This document shows positions 39,107 to 52,160 of a stretch of DNA of 64,000 bases, one piece after another; position 1 is the first letter of the stretch; the number at the start of each line of letters is the position of its first letter. The position numbers and the translations under genes were made by a program. This DNA is from Nymphaea colorata (Eukaryota > Streptophyta > Magnoliopsida > Nymphaeales > Nymphaeaceae): positions 3,636,723-3,700,722 of the forward strand of contig NC_045145.1 of NCBI RefSeq assembly GCF_008831285.2, given 5' to 3'. The notes under the pieces are model-generated. The model had not been told where the DNA came from. It ran no database searches and saw nothing but the letters and a program-made list of their open reading frames with translations.

Positions 39107-42100
39107 ATGAACCCATCCTCTTCGTTACCCACGATGAGCGCCTCCACGGCGTTTGTCCCTCTGCTTCTCTTCTTTATAGCTATCCTTGCAGAATCCGCCG
39201 CTGCCAACGTCGTCAAATTGGATGTTCACCCCAAGATCCTGAACAAATCCGGCGATTCGGTCAGGATAGAGTGGAGCGGAATCCCGAACCCGTATGCCCT
39301 CGATTGGTTGGGGGTCTATAACCCAGCCAGCTCCGATCACAAGAACTTCATTGGGTATGTCTTCCTATCGTCTTCCCCCAACTGGAAATCCGGCTCTGGT
39401 TTCATCGATCTCCCCCTGCTGAACCTGAGATCGAGCTACCAATTTCGGATCTTCAATTGGAACGAGAGCGAGATCAACAAGAAGCACCGCGATCATGACC
39501 AGAACCCGTTGCCTGGCACCCGCCATCTTCTGGCGACGAGCGAAGAGGTCTCCTTTGCGAATTACAACGATCCGGCGCAGATCCACCTCGCCTTCGGATC
39601 AAACGATGACGAGATGAGGGTACTGTTCATCACGAGGGACGGAATCAAGAGCTTTGCGCGATATGGGCTAAAACGCGACGAGCTCGATGAAATCGCGGAA
39701 GCGTCGACGACGACGTATTCGAGGTCGGATATGTGCGATTCGCCGGCGAATTCGGATGGTGGGTGGAGGGATCCGGGGAACATACATGATGCAGTCATGA
39801 AGAATTTGAAGGCTGGAGCGAGGTACTACTATCAGGTGACAATATTGTGCCCATGCCTGTTCCTGTGGTCTGGTTGGTTTCTGCTAGATTAATTAGTTAG
39901 TAACTTTGTTGATAAATTTTGAAGTATCTGTTGTTGATGGTTGATATGGTTCTTTCTTTATTATGTTGAGTGCCTGCTTCATGATTCAAGTGCATAATTT
40001 ACGTCAGTTGACTATGTTAATATTTTACGTAGAGAGGATTTTAAGATTCTCCGCTGGAATTTTTGGTGGGGGGATGCTTCTTTCCCCCGTCCCCATGGAT
40101 GCAATGCTTACGTTGCTTCTCTTTGTTGTCAGTGGATCCTCTCTGTTTTATTTTTCACTGTTCCTTTTAAAGCTGTATAAAAGGGATATATATTAGTCTT
40201 GTTAAATAATTAAGTGCGGCATTCCAATCAAAAGAATTGGCGCAGGATTGCAATCGAGTGAGGTTGCATAATCTAGTTATTTGGAGAAGACCATATAAAA
40301 TGACGACTTAGGAACTTCTTTTCCCCTAAAAATTCTTTTCAGCTAATATTTCCTGTATTTGGTTATTCGTGTTTCACAAAGTTATCGTTGAAGATCTCCA
40401 GTTGATGTTTAGTTTTTGACATGTATCAAGCTTTAGTAATCTGTATCCACATTACATGTTTTCGCCTTTAAAAAAAAATGCAGTGGTTTCCAAAATTTTA
40501 TGGGAAAAAGTTGTTCTCAGGACATCTGGTTTGTCAATTTCTGTTTTAAATGAGGTTCCCTCAATGTAACCTAGTCATTATTGTTACCTGCATTGGTCAG
40601 AATTATTTATGTCAATTATCATTTTTATTATCCAACAAACAACGTATTGTTCCTGAAAAGTTTGTAGTAACTAATCTATTGCTATTGTGATTCTGTTTCT
40701 CATTAACTGAGAGAAATTTCATTTGCATGGTCGAATGTTGAGCCATTTCTTCATCAGCTGACCATCGAAAAATGGGGGTCTGCCTGCGTATAGCTTTCAC
40801 TTGATTAGGGGAATCTGGTGTACACATTTTATTATGGAATAACTTTTCTTGGTTAATGACCATTCTGAACATTAAGGAGACTGATCCCACACTTTAGCAC
40901 TTGTTCTGCGTTCCACATTTATTGTCCAATAGGACATCTCTACGCTCTTGTTACAAGGCAGCTCTTACTTTGATTTCATTTAAACATCTAAAGGCCTCAA
41001 AAAGTATATCTGCAATGAATATGTAGGAGAAGTTTTTGTGGTACAGATAGTTTATGAAATTTCAAGTGAAATTGTGAAATAGGATTGCAGCAATATAGCT
41101 CACTATGGCCGTAGTCTAGGCCTTCATGTGTGGAAGCTCATTTTTTTTTGTTGGTTTTGACCAATCAGAGGACTTTTTGTGAAATATAATCACATCAAAA
41201 TGAAGTCACACTCGATCAGTTTGAACCCCATGTTACTTTTTTCTTTTGTTGAATGATTTTTCTTTCCATTAAGATCTGCATCTGGTGCCAATGAGTGGCT
41301 GCTGGGAGTCAGGCTCCCCTCCTTTTATTCCAATAAAATGATATGTACTGTTAAAAAGATAGATATACAGGATGCTTTGCATCAAAACAGAATAGCAGAA
41401 GCCCAGCCCACAAAAAACCTGCTGCCCTAACGGTGAGAGATAAACCCATTTGAGCTCACAAAAAACTGAAAGATCCTGTATCTGAGAGACAGAAAACAGA
41501 GCATGTTTGTCTACCCTCTGTCATTCCTGCCATCACATTCTCCAACTTCACTTAGCACTCTTCCTGCTTCCACTGTTGGCAGGCAGTTCTTAACTTCACT
41601 TCTGTGACTCACTGACTCTCCTTTTGAATCATCTGCCACCTGCTAGGAAGAAGGTGATCTTCCATCTGTCATATTATTGAGACACCTTTCGCATCCTGAA
41701 TTGTTAGAAATATGCCCAAATTTACTAGGGAAGTCCTTCCTAGAGAGTAACCATTCGTCCAACAAAAAGAACTCAGCCACATGTCTACCTGACCGAGCTT
41801 CAAGAATTCACGACTGGAGTCCCCTGATCTTTGTCCCATAGACTCCTACCACCAACCTTGTCTGTTTCCTTTTGCAGTTAACTTTTTGAATAAAAACTAG
41901 CGAGGTTTGACCCTAAGGGGGTGTTTGGTAACAGGAACACTGACACATTCATGGAACACTGCATTCCAAAGAACACTGTTCCTTACCAAACACCTTCTAA
42001 AGGTGAGTACTTTGCCTCCTTTGTCAGTCACCCTAAAATAAAAAAAGATTTTCAGATAAGATTTATCCTATTGGCAAGAGGCATTTACCAGTTGCTAGAG

Positions 42101-43410
42101 TTTATTTAGCTTTGCCTGAACCTTAAGCTCTGTCAATTTAGGTGTTGATTTCCTGTTTATTTTTACTAAAACCTTTATGTTATTCACAGGTTGGCAGTGA
42201 CGAAGGAGGATGGAGCTCAACTTATAGTTTCATTTCCAAGGACAAAGATTCTGGTGAGACAAATGCTTTTCTTTTTGGAGACATGGGAACTTCATTCCCA
42301 TATGCAACTTTTATTCGCACTCAAGAGGAAAGTAAGTCGACTGTAAGGTGGATCCAGCGTGACATTGAAAACCTTGGGGACAAATCTGCTTTCATATCCC
42401 ATATTGGTGATATCAGTTATGCTCGTGGTTATGCATGGATATGGGATTCATTCTTCACTCAGATTGAACCCCTTGCTTCTAAAGTACCATACCATGTTTG
42501 CATAGGCAATCATGAGTATGATTGGCCATCTCAACCTTGGAGGCCATCTTGGTCGTATGCTGTTTATGGAACTGATGGAGGTGGTGAATGTGGAGTACCT
42601 TACAGCTTGAAATTTAACATGCCTGGAAATTCTGCGCTGCCTACTGGAAATGGTGTCCAGACCACCCGAAACTTGTACTACTCCATTGATGTTGGGGTTG
42701 TCCACTTCTTGTATATTTCAACGGAGACCAACTTTCTTCCAGGAAGTGATCAGTATGCTTTTATCAAGAGTGACTTGGAGTCTGTAAATCGTGAGAAGAC
42801 ACCTTTTATAGTCGTGCAAGGTCATCGCCCGATGTATACCACAAGCAATGAGGTAAGGGATGCTCCACACAGGGCAAGAATGCTGGAGCACTTGGAACCT
42901 TTATTTGTAAGCAACAGAGTTAGTCTTGCTCTCTGGGGTCATGTACATAGATATGAGAGGTTCTGTCCTCTAAAAAATTTCACATGTGGAGGCCAAGACA
43001 ACAGCACAGATAATCACTTCACAATGCATATGGTGATTGGAATGGGTGGTCAAGACTGGCAACCCATTTGGGAACCAAGGCCTGACCACCCAGATGTTCC
43101 AATCTATCCACAGCCAGCGAGATCATTGTATCGTGGGGGTGAGTTTGGTTATGTCAGGCTGCATGCGACAAGAGAGAAGATGTCACTCACTTACGTAGGA
43201 AATCATGATGGAATGCCTCATGATACTGTTGATATTTTAGGAAAAGGTGTTAAGGAAGCCATTGTTCATACTTCTGCTTCTCGCTACGTCCAAGGAGGAA
43301 GCCTTTTGGTAGTTGGGACTCTTGTAGGATTCCTTATTGGTTTCCTTGTGCATGCTAGGAAGGACGCAAATCACAGGAGCTGGAGTGTGATAAAGAGTGA
43401 TGAAATGTAG
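39107..43410 (+). CDS. PAP2: PAP2-type purple acid phosphatase, array copy A
   Basis: Exons 39107-39835 and 42190-43410 join in phase 0 (CAG|GT...AG|GTTGG) to give 649 residues, close to the 656 of Arabidopsis PAP2. A signal-like hydrophobic segment ([20 protein letters not shown]) opens the protein; a second Met at 39134 is an alternative start. A fibronectin-like N-terminal domain carries [11 protein letters not shown] and [15 protein letters not shown]. The metallophosphatase domain holds all five metal-site motifs: GDMG (about 273), GDISYARG (about 316), GNHEYDW (about 349), QGHRPMY (His about 455) and GHVHRYER (about 493). A membrane segment at about 612-631 is followed by a basic tail. 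Arabidopsis PAP2 uses such a C-terminal anchor on chloroplast and mitochondrial outer membranes; databases often call the group probable inactive PAP, although PAP2 has reported activity. It is the first of a tandem series. Confidence 0.95.
41915..41999. mobile_element. Small MITE-like element in the intron of PAP copy A
   Basis: The left end GGGGGTGTTTGGTAACAGGA is mirrored by GTTCCTTACCAAACACCTTC at the right end. The GTTTGGTA-type inverted ends enclose about 40 bp with no coding. Similar ends occur at 44634-44772 and 62246-62653. Confidence 0.6.
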
Positions 43411-44633
43411 ACGGTTTGCAGAGACAGCAGTCAGTCGCTTCACTTGACTCTCATGCCGTAGTATTTCTAGCTCAAGCGAAGGAACATCAGCCACTATTGA
43501 GTTGCAAGGCATACTTACTGGGGGTAACTGCCTCTTTTGAATGAATTGATGGTGGAATAGGTTCCATTTTGTTCAGAGAATAGTGTAAGCTCATGTAGAT
43601 ATGTGTTCATTACTGTTGTTCCTAATATGTGGATATCTTCTGCCTGTATCAGCTTCTTTCTTCCTTTTCTAGTGTGTGCTTTTGAGTCAACTGGTGAATG
43701 ACATTTGAAAAGACATCGGTAGAAATAATGCACAGTTGGTCTGGTTCTGGCTTCAATGTACAACTTGCTCCTGATTCCACATAACCTCCCAATCAGATCA
43801 TTCAATTTTTCTCGGTGGTGGGCGAATGGATTCTACATATCTTGGTATTTCTTTCTTGGCAGTATATCTGTATCTGACTTCATGGGCTCTTCCAACAGGG
43901 GCTTTCTAAGGTCATTCAAGAAAATTATTAATATTGAAAAGGTTTATAAGCTTGGTGTGCATCTACCTCCTTATTGTAGAAACTGTTGGACGTAAGAATT
44001 GATATCAGGTCAAGTGGTAGCTACATGTGGAGTATCGCAAGAGCTACACTCTTTTGAAGCCCGCGTTGCACGAACAAGTCAACTAGCGGTATAAGTGTAG
44101 TCTCTGGTGGAGCTGACATTCCCAAGGTGCAAAACCTCGGCCTGCAGTTGTTTTGTGACAGCAAAAATGCTTGTTAGAGGACGTCACAGAGAGACCCTTG
44201 ATTGCCGCAAGAATACTATTCGTTAAACAATATGGAGAAATCTAAAGTTTAGGAGATAGGTAAATCACAGAATGACCCTGAAGATAGAGCATCAAGCCAT
44301 GTGAAGCAGATAACGGAGACCTACCTGAGCCACAGGGTTTTGACCTTGACTCCATTAACCATGGAACTGGCATTAATTAGGTCAGGACAAGTCCAAGCTT
44401 TGTGATTGGAATGCTTTTTGGTTATTGCATTGATCAACTCATCCGGGGAACCAAGTATGCTGTATGTTCACGAGCTTGGTAGCCAAAAACCCAATTATCC
44501 TTCACTAGATTAGTAATGATTTGAGCCAATTCTTCTCAAGATTCAACCTAAGGATGTCTCTGGAAAAAAAGGGGAAAAACACCCCTTATATAAGCTAACA
44601 TTTCACCATATATGAAGGAGTCCTTGTTCATCT

Positions 44634-44772
44634 AAAGGTTCGTTTGGCAACAGCGACACATTGTTATTGTTTCATGAATTTGTCTTAAAGAATAAGGTAG
44701 ATTAAGTATATCATGAATCTGCCTCATTTTTGAAATAGTAAGAATGTGTTACCATTGTCAAACAGCCCTTAT
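44634..44772. mobile_element. MITE-like element with GTTTGG ends
   Basis: Left end AAGGTTCGTTTGGCAACAGC; the reverse complement of the right end is AAGGGCTGTTTGACAATGGT. The core contains a TTCATGAAT/ATGAATCTGCC pair that extends the inverted symmetry. Confidence 0.55.
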
Positions 44773-45224
44773 GTGTCTAAAATTTTGTATTCAAGATGTG
44801 TTTCCCCTTGACTGTATTCTCCTCAAATAGAGATGAAAGATATACTCCTTAGAAAAAGGGGGCAGCTTGCACCTTCAAAATATGGAGATAAGTTACCACC
44901 AACTGCAGTGCTGCAGTTTCGGTAACTTTAGCTGATCCATTGATTCAGCTAAATCACTTCCAATCGGCCAGAAAATATCAAAAAACAAACATTTAAAAAA
45001 TAGTTTCAGTACAAAAAAGTCTTAAAATATAATTGGCCATTAACTTGAGTCCAGTCGTTTGCCACCAATTTGATTCAAATTGGCTGAATCAGCTAACATT
45101 GGTTATCACAACAATGCTATTGAAAATGACTCAATGGGTATTGCATAGTTGGTTGAGTTAGGAGTATGTGAAAAGATATGTTCCTGTGCACTCTACCAAC
45201 AAGGCCGACATAGGTATACTAACA

Positions 45225-45495
45225 ATTGATTCTGACTAGGCCCCACCCAACACCCGAAACCGAGCCCAGGCCCAACCTAGTTAAAATAAAAAAATAATTT
45301 TTAAAATACAAAAATTGATATAAATTATATTTTAATAATAAAGTATATTAAAATAAAAATAATATTAAAAAATTACTAGAATCAAATCGAGCCTAGTCAG
45401 GCTGACCCAAGCCTGCCTGGGCCAGTTTTTTTGGGGCCCAAACTTGGGTTCAATCGGACCGGATACCAACTACCCGGCCTGATGCCCAACCCTAA
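45225..45495. repeat. MITE-like repeat, GGGCCGG family
   Basis: GC-rich flanks with GAGCCCAGGCCCAACC and CCCGGCCTGATGCCCAACCC enclose a TAAAATAAAA core. The right end reads TTAGGGTTGGGCATCAGGCC on the minus strand, like the termini of the other copies. Confidence 0.5.
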
Positions 45496-46387
45496 ACAAG
45501 AAGTAGAATGACCTCCGTTGCCCATAGAGACAGATGAACAAATTCTCATGTAGGTTGTGCAGACGGAATTCAAATATGCCATATTCCTAATAATTAGATG
45601 TTAAAAGTCTATCACTAAAAGCATCATGAACTGATACTACAAACACAAAAAAAGTCACTACAATGTGCACCATAGTTGGCAAACTCATTATTTGAATTCG
45701 GATCTGCTGAAGACTGGGCCATCAGATGAGAAAGTTGACTTGGTGACTCGATTGTGTTGAGTCATACATTTTTATAGTGCATTTTTTCTTCAAATAAATA
45801 ACTGAAAGAAAGTAAGTCCGCTGGAACGTCATGTTTGATTTTTTCATCAACTAAAACCGAAGGACTGGTGATATGAGTATTCGTTGTGCTATTTTAAACT
45901 CGGTCACGCTCTCCGGGGTAGTAGGGATGAATCACTTGCTCACGTTTTACTTTCAAAATCAGGGGTAAGTTTGACTTAACTTTTAACGTAATTTCCTAAC
46001 ATGATTCTTTAATATAAACATGAAATTAACAAAGATCAGAGAAACATACATGAAGAGTGAAGTTTATGGATTTATGAAGTTCTTAACATGAAACTGGAAT
46101 CCTTTAAACTTACAACTCCATGTGTGATTGTGATCAGTCCATAGCCAAAATTAAAAGGCGTAAGCTCATAAGAAACCATAAGAAAAATATGTACAAGTCG
46201 GAATAGGTTTCACGTCGAATGTAAAAGATGCACGTTGACTGCAAGAGGCATGCAACATCACACATAAATACACAACCAGATTAGCACTTTAGTTTTTATT
46301 TCCAAACTACTTTATTACCGTAGACTAGGTTTTGTATCAATTTAGGAAGTCCAAATCAACATATATATATCTCTTTCTCTCAGTTTG

Positions 46388-46470
46388 TTCTTTGTATTTA
46401 GGGGACTTCTTGTCTTCAAATTTTATAATATATTTCTATTTTATCGGCTCTCTCTTTCTCTCTCCCTCTT
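46388..46470 (+). repeat. LINE 3'-end-like repeat
   Basis: TTTGTATTTAGGGGACTTCT through ATATTTCTATTTTATCGGC and a CT-rich tail matches 38575-38665 closely and, on the other strand, the 3' sequence at 59985-60110. Confidence 0.5.
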
Positions 46471-47265
46471 AGTCCTCATCGTCTGCACTCTGAACCCTGC
46501 ATAGAGGGGCGGAGCCAAAGGGCCGGTAAGGGCCATGACCCCTCTCAAGTATAAAATAACTGCTAATTAACGACAAAATCCAAACCAAAAGTTAGATTTA
46601 AGCTGTCCTTTTATCAACCAAGAGGGTGACCATATCATAAGATGCCTTTATTTTTAGTAAAGTCTAGTGAACTTCATTCGATCTCCTTCTTTCTTTTTCT
46701 TAGAAAGCCAAGTCAAGTCAACTGCATTCGATTTCCTTCTCTTTTTTCTTGTCCTTTTTTTGCCTAACATTCCGAAAACAAGAGCTAGCTGTGAAATATA
46801 GTCTAACATAAACTACAGAATCATGAACTGCACGGATCTTAGCCATAAGTCTAAATGAATGAACAACTTAAAATCTATTGTTCTTAGCTCAGTTATTTGG
46901 GTATGTGAGTAAGATTTTAAGAAGGATTAAAAACTTCAATCAACCTTTTTAAAAACATCAATAAAGCACTTTACTTTGTTTTCCAGCCAAATATATATAT
47001 TAGTCAGTTATTCTTCCGAATCAAATGTCAAATCTTTACAATGACAATTCCGAAGAGAAGTCAATTTTACACTCTAATTATGCCATAAATTATTCTGCAG
47101 TATTGCACACTGAATTCAATTCCACTCATGTCTTCGGTTTCTTCTCAACCGACTCGCTGATATTGTTGACTTCTTTCTCTTTGTCTCTGAGTGGGAGTTC
47201 TCTGTAAGCAAGAGGGAGCTCTCTTTCTCGCTCTTCACGAATGCACACAGACACACAGAGCCGCC

Positions 47266-50101
47266 ATGAACGTCCCTGTAAGGCTTCTCCTTTGCGTCTC
47301 CCTCTTCTTCACCGCCTTCCCCCTGAAATCAGCCGCTGCCACCGTCGTCAGCTTGGACGTGCACCCCAAAATTTTAAAAAAGTCGGGCGATTCAGTGAGG
47401 ATCGAGTGGAATGGAATCCCGACGCCGCAATCCTTCGACTGGCTGGGAATCTACAACCCCGCCACCTCCTCCGACGAGAACTTCATTGGGTACGTCTATC
47501 TTTCGACCTTCCCCACCTGGAATTCCGGCTCAGCTTCGATCGATCTCCCCCTGCTGAACCTGAGATCGACCTACCAATTCCGGATCTTCAGCTGGAACGA
47601 GAGCGAGATCAGCAATAACACGCGCCGCGACGACGACGAGAATCCGCTGCCCGGCACCGCCCATCTGCTGGCGACGAGCGAAGTGATCTCCTTTGTGAAC
47701 GACAATGACCCGGCGCAGATCCACCTCGCGTTCGGATCGAGGGACGACGAGATGCGGGTGCTGTTCATCACGAGGGCCGGAAGGAGAAGCTTTGTGAGGT
47801 ATGGGCTGAAGAAGGAGGAGCAGACGGAGATGGTGAAGGCTCGGGCATCGACGTACTCGAGGTCGGATATGTGTGATTCGCCGGCGAATTCGGAGGCAGG
47901 CTGGAGGGATCCGGGGTTCATCCATGATGGGCTAATGAAGAATTTGAAGCCAGGGACGAGGTACTACTATCAGGTGAGGATGTCGTTGTTTCATGACTTT
48001 CGTCTTTTCTTTCTTATTTTTCTTTTATTTTCATGGAAATGTTTTAAATCAGTTCGATCAACCATTCTATCTAATTTATCGAAGCTGCAAAATCTTCATG
48101 TTTGGAGCCCCGATGTCAATATAATTACTTCACGATCTTGGTAAATATATGGTTACTCCCTTCAAAATTAATCTATGGCCGAAATCCCATTGACCGAACC
48201 AACCCCGATCAGCTTTGCTATGCCCTTTAAACTAAGACATTATAAAAAAAAAAGACCCTAATCATCCTCCGTCGGCTAATTCAATTATAGTTGATGAATG
48301 AATGGCGTTTTTGTTTCTATTGTTGTTTTAAACATACCTTTAAAATTTTTGGAATCATTTTAATTATTTGTGTACGTATTTTTTCCATTTTTCTTCATGC
48401 CAAATTTAGCTGAATCACTAAATCTGTATCCTAGTTCATTCAACCAATGTTATAAAATGTTAAGATTTTTTTTTAGTTAAATAAAATATATATTAAAATT
48501 AATTAAAAATTAAAAATTAAATAGGTGAAAGATAGATAACAAATGTCAATCTGAATTCGTTTTTGACTGATTTGGATCAAAATATAGACCCATTCAAGCC
48601 GATTCTAATAATATTAGATGCATTCTTTCACTGGTACACGCCCAATATTCCAAAATGCAACATTGACACAAAGTAAATTCAGAAAGCCATACATAGCAAG
48701 AAACATAGAAACATACTCTTTCCGTTTGATTAAAGTCGATCTACCGAGACTTTTAAAAAGTAGACTTCACAGCAGCACAGATCTCATATCCCCTTATTGA
48801 AATCAAAGTACTGTAAATTTTGCAACATATTCAGTTTGTTTATACATTTCTTGTGTTCTTAACAGGTTGGCAGCGACAAAGGAGGCTGGAGCTCCATTTA
48901 CAGTTTCATTTCTAAAGACAACAATTCCAATGAAACAAATGCTTTTCTTTTCGGCGACATGGGGACTTCTCTTCCATATTTAACTTATCTTCGCACTCAG
49001 GAGGAAAGCAAATCCACTGTGAAGTGGATCCTGCGGGACATTGAAGATCTTGAGGACAAGCCTGCTTTCATCTCCCACATCGGCGATATCAGTTATGCCC
49101 GTGGTTATGCTTGGATATGGGATTCATTCTTCACTCAGATCGAACCCCTGGCCTCCAAAGTTCCATATCATGTCTGCATAGGCAACCATGAGTATGACTG
49201 GCCGTCTCAGCCATGGCGGCCGTCGTGGTCCGCCACTGTATATGGGACGGACGGCGGCGGCGAGTGTGGAGTTCCTTACTCCTGGAAGTTTCACATGCCT
49301 GGAAATTCTTCTCTACCGACTGGGCATGGAGACCAGGCCACCAGAAACCTGTACTACTCCATTGATGTTGGGGTGGTGCACTTCCTGTACATATCAACAG
49401 AGACCAACTTCTTTGAAGGAAGCGACCAGTATGCTTTCATCAAGAATGATCTGGAGTCTGTCAATCGAGAGAAGACACCTTTTGTTGTGGTGCAAGGCCA
49501 TCGGCCTATGTACACCACAAGCAGTCAACCCCGAGGTGCTCCATTCAGAGCAACGCTTCTTGAGCACTTGGAGCCATTGCTTGTGAGCAACAGAGTTGAT
49601 CTTGCACTCTGGGGACACGTTCACACCTATGAGAGATTCTGCCCTCTAAGAAATTTCACCTGTGGTAGCCAAGAAAACAACACAGATCCGCACTTCACTG
49701 TGCATATGGGAATCGGCATGGCTGGTCATGATAATCAGGCTTCATGGGAGGAGAGGTCTGATCATCCTGAACTTCCGATCTTTCCGCAGCCGGATCGATC
49801 CTTGTACCGGAGTGCCGAATTCGGCTATGTTAGGCTTCATGCAACAAAAGAGAAGATGACAGTTACCTATGTTGGAAATCATGATGGAATGACTCATGAC
49901 AGTGTTGATATTTCAGCACAGAACATTCAAGAGATTACCGTTGTTCATTCTGATGCTACCGGCCGTGGCCAAATTAGAGGTGGAATTCTTGTGGCCGGTG
50001 GGGTTCTTGCAGGGCTTGTTATAGGCTTCCTCGTGCATGCCAAGAAGAGAGCAAATCGCCAAAAGCACTGGACTGCCGTAAATACTGATGATGAATTATA
50101 G
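47266..50101 (+). CDS. PAP2: PAP2-type purple acid phosphatase, array copy B
   Basis: Exons 47266-47973 and 48866-50101 join in phase 0 with the same CAG|GT border as copy A, giving 647 residues. The start [19 protein letters not shown] sits in a good context (CCGCCATGA) and opens a signal peptide; the in-frame ATG at 47191 would bury it. The fibronectin-like domain has [13 protein letters not shown] and [15 protein letters not shown]. The catalytic domain retains [26 protein letters not shown] and GHVHTYER, so every metal ligand position is intact. A membrane segment at about 608-627 (from [20 protein letters not shown]) precedes a basic, acid-ended tail. Differences from A include SSQPRGAP in place of SNEVRDAP after motif IV and AGHDNQASW in place of GGQDWQPIW. 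Exon 1 is markedly more GC-rich than exon 2. Function as for copy A is inferred. Confidence 0.95.
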
Positions 50102-50932
50102 AAGAGTTAGCAGAGAACATGATAAATGATTAAGCAGTTGATCAAGAATTTGATGATCATGAATTGTTCCGTGTCTTTCAAGACTTCCATTTCACGTGAC
50201 AAATTCAAGAATTTTAGTTATGCAAGGAGTTTAATTTCTTCTTAATCTATAGTGTAATTTCTACATCCTGTCTTCTGCCCATATGGCTGGAACAGTCTCT
50301 TTCTTTCAAATCTGTTAAAGATGGCAGTTTTTGGTGACACCTGAAAGAAAGCATGTGTGATGCTGATGTGAATGGTAGTTCGGGTTTGAAGGTTATGACC
50401 GCTGCAACACTTCAGTGAAAACATTTTTTTTTTTTGCATTTTAAGTTTTATTCACGTGCATTTGTCCTCATGGTTTAAAAACCTCAAGAAGCGGCCAACT
50501 AATTGGATCCGTTTTTTGTTTGTTTGAAAGTGGGGTTAATCGAATTTTGTGGCAATTAATTAAAATTCACATAATAAAAAAATCTCGATATCACTTGAGT
50601 AAAAGATAAAAATCAGAACTCTTAAATTTGTTTTAAGTGTTGTGACCACAATGTGAACCATCTAATGCATTTATAAATACTAATTTAACACTAATTATAT
50701 TTAGTTCAAGTTATTTTTGTGAAAAAAATGATCTTTTCTACCATCAAATTTTGATGTTATAAGAGTCATTCATTTTTCAATTATTAAAAGACATTGTTAA
50801 AATGAAAAATTACTAACTTAATAAATGTTTCTCACTAAATCACCTTTAAAATCATATCTATAAGGTTATATAAAATTGCAAAAAAAACTTTAATAATCAA
50901 ATGGCGTAGTTTTCACCAACTTTCACACACAC

Positions 50933-50936
<4 letters not shown>

Positions 50937-51010
<74 letters not shown>
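50937..51010. repeat. (TA)n microsatellite
   Basis: About 74 bp of alternating T and A. Confidence 0.97.
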
Positions 51011-51014
<4 letters not shown>

Positions 51015-51340
51015 CTAGATTTTTCTATCCCAATTAGAAAGGAAACCGTCAACCCTTCAGATCACACAAAGCCAATGTACATTAGGTATTGTGTTTAATT
51101 ACACTTATCAATACAATGCACTCATTGCCTTAAAGGTTGCATTTGTTTCACTAGGGATATGAGATCTCAGATTCATATATAGATTTAAGGTCGGACCATG
51201 CCCCTATCCAACCTTAAACCCATGGTTTTTAGCATGTGGTATTGAGATACTCAGTATCTTTCAACCTAATTGGATGAGTTCAAGGTAAGAGGTGGATTTC
51301 AACTATATATATATATATGGACAAACATATAGAGCTTGGT

Positions 51341-51550
51341 ACTTTCATTCAAAATGGTTGTGAAGGACGAGACTACTACTTCATGTTTGTACGATGGGAT
51401 GTGCCGGAGATTCCTTTCACATCTGATGACTTTGTGGATTATATCATTCAAAATTTCAATGGACATCTCTCTTTCTCTATGAGCAACGAAAAAAAGAGTG
51501 GGGTCTCACTCTTTCTATGCTTTGCTCTTTCTATATATGAAAAATTGAAA
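51341..51550 (+). repeat. Orphan duplicate of the PAP copy C upstream leader
   Basis: The order of matching words is the same as upstream of copy C: AATGGTTGTG(A/G), then GATTCCTTTCACATC(T/C)GATGACTT, then GACATCTCTCT, AGCAAC and AGTGGGG(T/G). In copy C these fall at about 52771-52930. TTTCT(A/G)T...TGCTCT...TATATATGAA also recurs near 53040-53070. No PAP exon follows this copy. Confidence 0.75.
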
Positions 51551-51746
51551 GATGACTTTAGCTGTCTAGAGTCACCAAGCTTACTCAGGGGGTTATTCGA
51601 TCGATCGTGATAGATGCTTGAGAGAAAAACGATGAGAAGAAAGATAAGAACATTTTTGTCATATAATATTTTGTTTACATATTTTACTCCTTGTTTTTAT
51701 CTTAACTATCTATTATGATGGGTCAAATTTATCTATTATGATGGGT

Positions 51747-52160
51747 CAAATGGATAGAGATGTCAATGGATTGAATTCAAATCGAACATACTCTTTCGTA
51801 TCTGCTTTTTCGGATAATCATATATTTGGATTCATATGCGAATGAAGAAAGGTCATATCTGAATCCAAACCTGAACCTGAAATTTGATTTCTCAATCCGA
51901 ACCATTCCAAACCCAATTTTTACATTTATATCTGAATTCAAGTCTGAATTTTGAACCGAATGTGAACAATTTTCAAAGTATTAGATCCGATCTGAATCCA
52001 ATCAGATATATATATATCCAAATCTAATTGGATGTCAGTTGTTAAATCCAAATTCGATTTGATTTATTAATCGAATATTATTATTTTTTCGTATCTATTT
52101 TTTTTGGAATGGTTCAGTTGAATATGCACACAGTCCAAATCAAGTATATCGACATCCTTA
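51747..52160. mobile_element. MITE-like element, GGGATGTCAA family
   Basis: The left end AGAGATGTCAATGGATTG faces a right end TATATCGACATCCTT. The interior is built of AATCCGAACC/GAATCCAAAC words and is non-coding. Confidence 0.6.

Larger units (their letters stand above)
43411..47265. other. Interval between PAP copies A and B
   Basis: It starts with the 3' UTR of copy A and ends with the promoter and leader of copy B. Between them are a MITE-like element (44634-44772), a GGGCCGG-family repeat (45225-45495), a LINE-tail repeat (46388-46470) and a GGGGCGGA-type repeat start at about 46505. I see no additional PAP remnant and no other gene. Confidence 0.6.

Noticed and set aside
38575-46470. 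Shared sequence upstream of PAP copies A and B, first read as a duplicated promoter
   Set aside because: The same sequence closes a LINE remnant on the opposite strand at 59985-60370, so it is a dispersed LINE tail.
47191-47265. Upstream in-frame ATG of PAP copy B
   Set aside because: The downstream ATG at 47266 starts directly at the signal peptide and has a CCGCC context.
51317-51610. A 97-codon frame on the plus strand
   Set aside because: It lies within the orphan duplicate of the copy C leader, and the equivalent sequence upstream of copy C is not open in the same frame.
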